A stretch of DNA of 18,722 bases from an uncultured Oscillospiraceae bacterium (lineage in GTDB: Bacteria; Bacillota; Clostridia; Oscillospirales; Ruminococcaceae), in NCBI GenBank assembly GCA_934464775.1, contig CAKSKG010000034.1, forward strand, positions 1-18,722, given 5' to 3'. Position numbers and translations under genes: made by a program. The notes under the pieces are model-generated. The model had not been told where the DNA came from and did not search any database. It was given only the letters and a program-made list of their open reading frames with translations. Positions 13,441 to 18,722 of the stretch are shown here, one piece after another. Position 1 is the first letter of the stretch. Each line of letters begins with the position of its first letter.

Positions 13441-13784
13441 AATCAACATTTCCGATTTTTTGCAGCCGAGAATGCCGAAATGTTCACAAGAGAGAATGGA
13501 TAAAGGAAAACCGCATAAAGAACGCCGAAAGTGATGTACAGAACATATACACCACATTTTATAACAACACCAACAATCAAAACCGTAAATTAAAGCGTTG
13601 TCCAAAAGCTATTGAAAAATACAATGCTCGTTTCAATGATCTGAAATAAATGGCTCTGACTATGAAAAGAGGGCTGTCTGATGACAGCCCCATGTCTGAG
13701 ATATTGGTATATTCCGAACAGCTGCTTGATTGGGAAACCGAGCTTAGAGGTTTGGCGGATCAGTTGAGGCAGGGATTGGACTAA
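13434..13784 (+). pseudogene. Broken ORF with zinc-finger-like start and in-frame stop
   Basis: A plus-strand frame reads FCSRECRNVHKREWIKEN and continues to FNDLK, is stopped by TAA at 13647-13649, then continues in the same frame (MALTMKRGLSDDSPM, ILVYSEQLLDWETEL) to TAA at 13782-13784. The second part reads like normal protein, so I treat it as one gene with a nonsense mutation and a lost 5' end. CSREC is a zinc-finger-like half site seen near the C-termini of several phage- and mobile-element ORFs. I do not recognise the family. An 8-bp hairpin (13671-13690) lies within the second part. Confidence 0.45.
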
Positions 13785-13825
13785 CAACTTAATATATTGC
13801 AAAAAAGCCGCACATCTTTGAACCG

Positions 13826-14109
13826 ACCCCCAATGCCCAGAACAGCTTCTATCTTATGTTCCGTGCAGAGCCGAATCCCCTCCCTGACCTTGCTGAGAAG
13901 CGGCTTCTTTCCGACTTTCAGGCAGGTGACTTAAAGTCCTGCGGTTGTCAAAGCCTGCTCCAGCTTTTCGTAGTGTCCGCCTGCTATAAAGCTGCCTGCG
14001 GAAACGATCAAAAGCCGCCTGCCAAGCTTCATAAGCTCACGTACAACATTCTCTGTTTGACCTGCGCCGTAAAAAATGCGAACATTGCCATCATAATAAA
14101 ATCTTTCAT
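13826..14109 (-). pseudogene. N-terminal fragment of an iron-containing alcohol dehydrogenase
   Basis: From ATG 14109 (AAGGAG 6 nt upstream) the frame starts MKDF, shifts by one base near 14095, then reads YDGNVRIFYGAGQTENVV, RELMKLGRRLLIVSAGSF and HYEKLEQALTTAGL. There it meets an in-frame TAA (13933-13931), then VTCLKVGKKPLLSKVREGI and TEHKIEAVLGIGG. This is the N-terminal NAD(P)-binding part of group III iron-dependent alcohol dehydrogenases, up to the GIGGG loop. Homology ends abruptly at about 13826, and the C-terminal iron-binding domain (most of the 380-residue enzyme) is missing. It is not functional. Confidence 0.75.
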
Positions 14110-14158
14110 AGTGATCTCCTTAACTTCGTGATTTGGTCGGTTCTACGCTGCCAAATTA

Positions 14159-14186
14159 GTATTATCAATAGCATAAGGTTTGTCAA
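14159..14186 (-). promoter_or_regulatory. Residual promoter of the alcohol dehydrogenase fragment
   Basis: TTGACA (14186-14181), 16 nt and TAATAC (14164-14159) on the minus strand, about 50 nt before ATG 14109. It is probably still active although the gene is broken. Confidence 0.5.
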
Positions 14187-14189
14187 AAT

Positions 14190-14435
14190 CGCCTCATAGT
14201 ATGCCGCCCTGTTCGGAACGCTTTGTGATTGCCATTGCCGAAACAAATGTCATCATCTCGGCTATTCCTACGGTGAGTCTATTTGTGAATAAAAACAGCC
14301 TCATTCCGAAATGGAATCCGGCACACATTTTTCCTCGCTTTTCAGATATTCAATATGCTGCTTAAACAGAGAAAGATATAATTAACGCTCTTTTTCATTG
14401 AAACGCATAAACGCATTTTTTCTATTTCGTCTGCT
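14190..14435. other. Non-coding or decayed stretch
   Basis: No intact gene is supportable here. A 36-codon minus-strand frame (14304-14194) begins with ATG and has a hydrophobic middle. Another minus frame (HIEYLKSEEKCVPDS, about 14310-14360) looks protein-like but is short and stopped. These may be shreds of genes deleted between the alcohol dehydrogenase and the glycosyltransferase operon. Confidence 0.35.
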
Positions 14436-14471
14436 TTATTTACGGTCATCTTCAACGATCAGTATTCTCAT
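14436..14471 (-). pseudogene. Truncated start of a response-regulator gene
   Basis: Overlapping the 3' end of the glycosyltransferase gene is ATG 14471, with AAGGAG 9 nt upstream, encoding MRILIVEDDRK before TAA. MRILIVEDD is the classic receiver-domain N-terminus, including the two acidic metal-binding residues of OmpR-type response regulators. The rest of the gene is gone, so a two-component system once continued this operon. Eleven codons cannot prove homology, but the motif, ribosome site and operon position agree. Confidence 0.5.
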
Positions 14472-15504
14472 GAACTGCTTCTCCTTTCCATGCAAGCGAG
14501 CTTTTTTTATTGCAATATTTTTGATATATCAGCTTCATTTTATCTGCGATCTCGGGAAATGACCTTTCCATTGCAGTCTCCCGACCCTGTTTCGTCAGGT
14601 CAGGCAGGCTGCCGTTTAATATTTTTTCCGCCTTGCCGATAAACTCATTAGTATCTGCCGCCTTATAGACATTCACTCCATCATTCAGCCAGTCTTCATA
14701 TACAGGTATATCCCGTACAAGCACGGGAATTTCACACGCCAATGCTTCCAGCACAACGATACCTTCCGTTTCTTCATGGCTCATAAAGCAAAAAAGATCA
14801 CTTCCCTGATATGCGTACCTTAACTCATCGGGAGTGACATATCCAGGAAAAAGCACATTGGTCGGTGCAGCTTTTATTGCTTTTTGTATTTTCAGCGGAA
14901 TCAGCTTCGGATCGGTATATCCAAACCACAAAAAACGGACTTCGGGCATTTTTCGTGCCATTTCTATAAATTCCAAAATACCCTTGCGCTCAATATAATG
15001 CCCCACTGACAGGATCACTTTTTTATCCTCGGACAAATTATATTTCCGACGGAATATCTTTCGGTTCTCTGAACTCGGAACAAATTTCCGAATATCTATT
15101 CCGTTGGAAAGTGCAACAATGGGCTTTTTTATCCCGTAGCTTATCAAAAGCCTGCGGGAATATTCCGTCGGTGTAAGAATAACATCTCCCATACTGTAAC
15201 AAAGCTTGATCCATTTGCGAAAAAGCGGTGCCATCAGATTAGATCCCTTAAAAGAATTACGAAAATCCTCCATTGTTGAATGGCCATAGTAAATAACCGT
15301 TTTCCTGTGAATCTTTGCGATCAATGCTTCTATCACACTGTCGGGAAAAACAGTGTTCAGATGCACTGCTTCCGTTTCGGCATCAATATGCCGAACAACA
15401 TCATATCCAGCATCTTTCAGAATAGCTTCCTGGTGGCTGATAGCACTTCCTACTCCGCTTTTCCTTACTATTTTCTCTGACCCTTTATATATACATATAC
15501 TCAT
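14452..15504 (-). CDS. GT4 glycosyltransferase, LafB/BgsA-like (second glycolipid sugar transfer)
   Basis: This 350-residue GT-B fold protein has SGVGSAISHQ (16-25), HLNTVFP (48-54) and GHSTMEDFRNSFKGSN (74-89) in the N-terminal acceptor half. SNGID (133-137), VGHYIERKG (167-175) and the E-x7-E motif E245/E253 (EETEGIVVLEAL) lie in the donor-binding half. The N-terminal phrases match the enzymes that add a second hexose to monoglucosyl-diacylglycerol in streptococci, enterococci and lactobacilli. That makes a diglycosyl-diacylglycerol, often the lipoteichoic acid anchor. It acts at the inner face of the membrane. ATG 15504 has GAGG 9 nt upstream, 15 nt after the VTT gene. Its tail overlaps a broken response-regulator start. 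The sugar (glucose or galactose) cannot be told. Confidence 0.82.
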   Translation of the reverse strand: MSICIYKGSEKIVRKSGVGSAISHQEAILKDAGYDVVRHIDAETEAVHLNTVFPDSVIEALIAKIHRKTVIYYGHSTMEDFRNSFKGSNLMAPLFRKWIKLCYSMGDVILTPTEYSRRLLISYGIKKPIVALSNGIDIRKFVPSSENRKIFRRKYNLSEDKKVILSVGHYIERKGILEFIEMARKMPEVRFLWFGYTDPKLIPLKIQKAIKAAPTNVLFPGYVTPDELRYAYQGSDLFCFMSHEETEGIVVLEALACEIPVLVRDIPVYEDWLNDGVNVYKAADTNEFIGKAEKILNGSLPDLTKQGRETAMERSFPEIADKMKLIYQKYCNKKSSLAWKGEAVHENTDR

Positions 15505-15519
15505 AGTTTTCTGCCTCTT

Positions 15520-16104
15520 TTATGCAAAATTGCTTATCAAATTAAAAATTTGTGTCAGTCCAAGACTGTATGCTGCGATCGAACAGGGCTTTCCCAGCAA
15601 TATAATGACCGTAAACATTTTAAGACTCATATTGGTGGTTCCTGCAAGATAACACAAAAAATCATCAGGCGCCACAGGCAGAAATATTGCCAAAGCAAAA
15701 AGCTTTGCAAAACGATTCTGCGTCTGTGTCCAGCTCTCATATTTTTCAATCAGCTTCGGCTCAAACATTTTCTCCAGCAGCGGTTTTCCGTATGCTCTTG
15801 CTATTAAAAATGCTATAACGGAACCAATACATATCCCTACATAATTATATATAAATCCCAGTCCCGCACCAAATAAGATGACGCCTGCCAGACAACTGAC
15901 TCCTCCGGGGATAATTGGGATCACTACCTGAACTATCTGAATAAAAACGAACATCAGTCCGCCTGCCACACCAAAGTCTGCAATAAAATCCCTAAGTTTT
16001 TCCTGTGATGAAAAAACGCCTGTTTTCCAGAGATATACGGAAATTGCCGCCATAAACAATATTCCTATTACCGAAATAACATTGCACCATTTTCTTATTG
16101 TCAT
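15520..16104 (-). CDS. VTT-domain (TVP38/TMEM64, DedA-like) membrane protein
   Basis: This 194-residue protein starts at ATG 16104, which overlaps the upstream stop (ATGA) and has AGGGG 7 nt before it; the in-frame ATG 16110 is too close to that site. There are about five membrane segments. The VTT core is visible: IPIIPGGVSCLAGVILFGAG, a re-entrant-type segment with GSVIAFLIARAYG, then FLPVAPDDFLCYLAG and NMSLKMF. VTT proteins include DedA flippases for undecaprenyl phosphate and the eukaryotic lipid scramblases TMEM41B and VMP1. Sitting coupled between two glycolipid glycosyltransferases, it may move the glycolipid or its lipid precursor across the membrane. That role is inference. Confidence 0.85.
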   Translation of the reverse strand: MTIRKWCNVISVIGILFMAAISVYLWKTGVFSSQEKLRDFIADFGVAGGLMFVFIQIVQVVIPIIPGGVSCLAGVILFGAGLGFIYNYVGICIGSVIAFLIARAYGKPLLEKMFEPKLIEKYESWTQTQNRFAKLFALAIFLPVAPDDFLCYLAGTTNMSLKMFTVIILLGKPCSIAAYSLGLTQIFNLISNFA

Positions 16105-17282
16105 ACGCATACCCCTGCCGACTGAATGGATTTATTATATACCCGTAAGCAGGACGCCGCAAATGCAGGTATCGAATAGCGCTCACGAATGCTCTGCCTT
16201 GCCATAGTACCGATACGCTTCCGATATGACAAATTATTTTTCAGCTGTTCAAAATTGTGAATAAACTCTCCCTCTGTATGATAAAGCAAGCCATTTTCTC
16301 CGTCTGCTATCACATCTTTCAGGCAGTCATCTGCCCTGCATAACAACGGAAGTGATGAAGCCATTGCTTCCATATAAGTCAGCCCCTGCGTCTCACTGTT
16401 TGAGGCGCTTATAAAAATATCACCTGCCGCATAATAATCGGGCACTTGCTCCTGAGGGATCATTCCCGTAAAGATCAGCCGATCCCGTACACCCAATTCA
16501 TCAGCTTTCTTTTCAAGCTCCGAGCAATACGGCCCGTCTCCTACGATCAGCATTCTTTGCTTCGTACCGAGCTTCGCCAAAAAGCCAAACAGCTCTTCAA
16601 CATTCTTTTCCTTTGCCAATCGTCCGACATAAAGGAGCATACACTCATCAGACCCTATTCCGAGGGAAGCTCTGAGCTTTTCCCTTTTCTCCGATCTGTC
16701 AGATTCATATTGTTCCATATTGATACCCGACGGAATATTGTATATGGTTTTGTCAACTCCATATCCCTTCAGCATGACCTGTATTTTCTCGGAGGGCACA
16801 ATTACCGCATTCACATCGGACAAGATCTTTTTTGAAAAAAGCTCTGCCATTTTCTTTCCCATTGCATGATTAAAGCAAAAATAATGCGTATAATTCTCAT
16901 AAACAGTATGATATGTATGTATCAGCGGTACCCCGCATTCATATGCGATCTCCCTTGCAACACCGAATGTTGAAAACTCGCACTGACTATGAACAATATC
17001 GGGACTCCATTCTAAAATATCCCGAATAATATTTGCCGGCACTATCAGCTTTAACCGTGCATTTTCATAGATCATTCCCGCACTGACAGAACCTACATAA
17101 TAAACGATGCCCTCTTTTCTCGAATGGATATTTCCCGATAATGTAAGCACACGCACCTCATGTCCTGCCATTACAAGACCTTTTATCAAATTTTCTACCG
17201 AAGTTACAACACCATTGACCACAGGTTTATACCAATCTGTCGTAATTAAAATTTTCATGTCCGAACACGCCTTTCCTTCCAT
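16101..17282 (-). CDS. GT4 glycosyltransferase, LafA-like 1,2-diacylglycerol 3-glucosyltransferase
   Basis: This 393-residue GT-B enzyme has the opening MKILITTDWYKPVVNGVVTS (from residue 9), HTYHTVYENYTHYF (122-135), SGIN in the linker, YVGRLAKEKN in the donor half and the E-x7-E motif in SETQGLTYMEAM. This layout matches alpha-monoglucosyldiacylglycerol synthases, which transfer glucose from UDP-glucose to diacylglycerol as the first glycolipid step. The annotated ATG 17282 has GGAAAG 5 nt upstream; ATG 17258 fits the family N-terminus better but has only a distant ribosome site, so the first eight residues are uncertain. It is the first gene of the operon and is coupled to the VTT gene by ATGA. 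PimB-like mannosyltransferases are an alternative for the acceptor. Confidence 0.85.
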   Translation of the reverse strand: MEGKACSDMKILITTDWYKPVVNGVVTSVENLIKGLVMAGHEVRVLTLSGNIHSRKEGIVYYVGSVSAGMIYENARLKLIVPANIIRDILEWSPDIVHSQCEFSTFGVAREIAYECGVPLIHTYHTVYENYTHYFCFNHAMGKKMAELFSKKILSDVNAVIVPSEKIQVMLKGYGVDKTIYNIPSGINMEQYESDRSEKREKLRASLGIGSDECMLLYVGRLAKEKNVEELFGFLAKLGTKQRMLIVGDGPYCSELEKKADELGVRDRLIFTGMIPQEQVPDYYAAGDIFISASNSETQGLTYMEAMASSLPLLCRADDCLKDVIADGENGLLYHTEGEFIHNFEQLKNNLSYRKRIGTMARQSIRERYSIPAFAASCLRVYNKSIQSAGVCV

Positions 17283-17324
17283 TTGAACTTTCCGTACAAT
17301 GGATTTTCTCGCTTTTTTGCACTA

Positions 17325-17382
17325 ATACTATCATAGAGAGCGGAAATGAGAATCAAATGAAAGAAAAATTAGAATCAAATGA
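17325..17382 (-). promoter_or_regulatory. Activator-type promoter with two 12-bp direct repeats
   Basis: On the minus strand TCATTTGATTCT occurs exactly at 17382-17371 and 17360-17349, 22 bp apart (two helical turns), with a partial third TCATTT directly after. Downstream are overlapping -10 candidates TATGAT (17335-17330) and TAGTAT (17330-17325). No good -35 exists: its place is taken by the proximal repeat. This is the arrangement of OmpR/PhoP-family activated promoters. Confidence 0.55.
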
Positions 17383-17614
17383 GAAAAAAATAAGTATTTT
17401 CTCATCAAAAGGTCTTTTTAAACTGCACTTTGTTTTACGGATTTTTTTGTACATTTTGTGGAATGCAGATATCCTTAATTGCTGTTTACAGATTGAGTTT
17501 CTTTTTTCGGAAACCTGTCAACATATTCAGGAGGATTCGGAAGTCGTTGACTTTGAATTGACAGATGAGGGGATGCAGCAAATAAAAGCGCCCTTTTTCA
17601 CAGGCTTCTCTTGT

Positions 17615-17832
17615 TATGTTGGGATCGCCTGCACACAAAGCCTTTATCTCGGCATAATCAAAAGCAGTTTCGTCCATATCAGCACAGGTTCTTTCGGGTG
17701 TCTTGCTTGTCATGAACTGTGAAATGAACTTCTGCTTGTTCTCAAGCATCTGATAAAGGTATAAATCAAAGGTTTTGTCTGTTACGTAACGGAAAATCTG
17801 TACTTCGGGATTTTCGCTGCCTGGCGCTCAAT
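17615..17832 (-). pseudogene. Relic of a mobile-element SNF2 helicase/DNA-methylase gene
   Basis: Leftward frames read IERQ, then after a one-base loss near 17815-17820 ENPEVQIFRYVTDKTFDLYL, YQMLENKQKFISQFMTSK, RTCADMDETAFDYAEIKALCAGDPNI. This is the end of the helicase C-lobe and following segment of the very large (over 2000-residue) SNF2-helicase/N6-methylase proteins carried by integrative conjugative elements of Firmicutes. Similarity ends at DPNI (17615); the frame then runs on into unrelated sequence to 17486. Only about 70 residues of the gene remain. The stretch just upstream (17833-17950) is protein-like (MLSEKTGIKADTDFNDI) but I cannot place it. Confidence 0.65.
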
Positions 17833-17950
17833 TGCGGCCTTGTCAATGTACTTTTGGATATCGTTAAAATCCGTATCGGCTTTTATGCCTGTTTTTTCTG
17901 ATAACATCATATCCAAGCTCTTTGCTGTTATCAGGACGATATATTAAAAA

Positions 17951-18128
17951 CCTATCCTAACGGGTATCAGACTTTGGCGTTGACATATCGCAGAAAATGC
18001 ATTGTGTACTGCGTTTGTGGGCTTTTTTGTTGTATATATCCAGCACATTTTTACGCAAAGGTTGACTTTGGAATTGGGGGCAGTTCATTTTTAACATATG
18101 CAGCATTTTGTATATTGCCTGAACAAAA
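17951..18128. other. Spacer with no recognisable gene
   Basis: It lies between the helicase relic and the dGTPase gene. No open frame of note, no convincing terminator and no repeat were seen. It is probably debris of the same element plus the dGTPase 3' flank. Confidence 0.4.
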
Positions 18129-18722
18129 TCACATTATCCCATTCAACTGCTGATATAATCTTTTTGCAAAAGTATCAGTCATACCGCATATATAATCAAT
18201 CGGTAACTAACAGGAGCCTTAAATACAGCTTTTCGTTATCATCTTTACCGTTTGAATATATTTTATAGATCTGGCGGTAATTATCCGAAATCAGATAAAT
18301 TATTCTTTTATCCATAGGAGAAAGCTCATCAGCTGTATCATATTTAACAGCAGCGGGAACAAATTTATCAAGCAGAAAATTGATCATATTTCCCGCAGCT
18401 ATCTCTGTTTTGTATATTATTTGGGATTTGAAAACATACTCAAAAGCTATGCTTCCCAATGCTTCAGATAACGCATTTCCACGGGAAACAGACATTACCT
18501 CACGGTTAAAGGTTCCGTTCATAATGCACTGATAATTCTTTGTGAATCCATAAGACGCACAATAAAGCAGCTGCCCCTGAACATAGATTATCCAGTTCTG
18601 TACAGCGTTAAGTTCAGGATTCGGCATACTCTTTTCCTTTGCTCGTGCATACTTGGATTCAAGCATAGCAACAGCACTTTGATAGCTTTGCATTTCCTGT
18701 TCATCTGCACATTTTCCAACGT
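18129..18722 (-). pseudogene. dGTPase-family (HD) triphosphohydrolase, C-terminal part, frameshifted near its end
   Basis: The frame is open to the right edge, so the start and the catalytic HD motifs lie outside. Visible phrases fit dNTP triphosphohydrolases: PELNAVQNWIIYVQGQLLYC, GNALSEALGSIAFEYVF, ELSPMDKRIIYLISDNYRQIY and EEKLYLRLLLVTD-type ending (here NEKLYLRLLLVTD). A stop follows at 18198-18196. In a shifted frame the expected tail continues: YICGMTDTFAKRLYQQLNGIM, stop 18131-18129. The junction reads GATTGATTAT, consistent with a 4-bp GATT duplication. The enzyme would hydrolyse dGTP to deoxyguanosine and triphosphate. Losing about 20 residues may or may not abolish activity, so a shortened functional protein (18196-18722) remains possible. 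Confidence 0.75.

Noticed and set aside
13181..13534. 117-codon plus frame
   Set aside because: It lies opposite the IS3 orfA relic and continues into another frame of the broken zinc-finger ORF. Its composition is not protein-like.
17357..17722. 121-codon plus frame
   Set aside because: It starts inside the operon promoter repeats and is antisense to the helicase relic in its second half. The middle (about 17510-17600) looks slightly protein-like but I recognise nothing.
1..18722. CRISPR arrays, tRNA or rRNA genes, tailed-phage genes
   Set aside because: No spaced repeat series, cloverleaf or conserved rRNA segment was seen on either strand.

Overview
The window reads as chromosome of a low-to-mid-GC Gram-positive anaerobe of the Clostridia, most likely a Ruminococcus-like member of the Oscillospiraceae/Ruminococcaceae. 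The basis is the gene families (DUF4830 protein, PadR-DUF2812 pair, Lsa-type ABC-F, MacB-like fused ABC exporter, pRiA4b ORF-3-like protein), strong AAGGAG-type ribosome sites, near-consensus sigma-A promoters and U-tailed terminators. No rRNA, tRNA or CRISPR was seen. The genus is an inference.

Layout. 1-1130: a leftward consensus promoter for something off the left edge, an orphan feoA (-) with its terminator, and a divergent DUF4830 membrane-anchored protein (+). 1130-3812: a shared bidirectional terminator, then a leftward padR - DUF2812 - CPBP protease operon. 3832-4011: a 180-bp imperfect palindrome, possibly a MITE-like repeat. 4028-4910: two small membrane proteins behind a consensus promoter overlapped by two operator-like dyads. 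5004-7440: a small HENEH/zinc-ribbon protein, and an Lsa-like ABC-F ATPase behind a roughly 280-nt leader with a tiny ORF and an intrinsic terminator just before the start codon, which looks like an attenuator. 7448-10228: a MacB-type ABC exporter whose promoter carries a CIRCE (HrcA operator) element. 10330-10938: a pRiA4b ORF-3-like protein. 11102-13159: an ECF sigma factor and its overlapping membrane anti-sigma partner.

13160-14450 is a gene graveyard: the end of an IS3-type orfA, a zinc-finger-like ORF with an in-frame stop, an N-terminal fragment of an iron-containing alcohol dehydrogenase, and the first 11 codons of a response regulator. 14452-17282 is a leftward three-gene operon of two GT4 glycosyltransferases flanking a VTT/TVP38-type membrane protein, probably making and perhaps moving diglycosyl-diacylglycerol. 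Its promoter has two exact 12-bp direct repeats 22 bp apart. 17615-18722 holds a relic of a mobile-element helicase/methylase gene and the C-terminal part of a dGTPase-family gene disrupted by an apparent 4-bp duplication.

The most interesting parts are regulatory: the ABC-F attenuator, the CIRCE element on a peptide/drug exporter, and the direct-repeat promoter of a glycolipid operon that runs into a broken response-regulator gene. Together with the ECF pair and the PadR operon, the window is rich in envelope- and stress-response functions.
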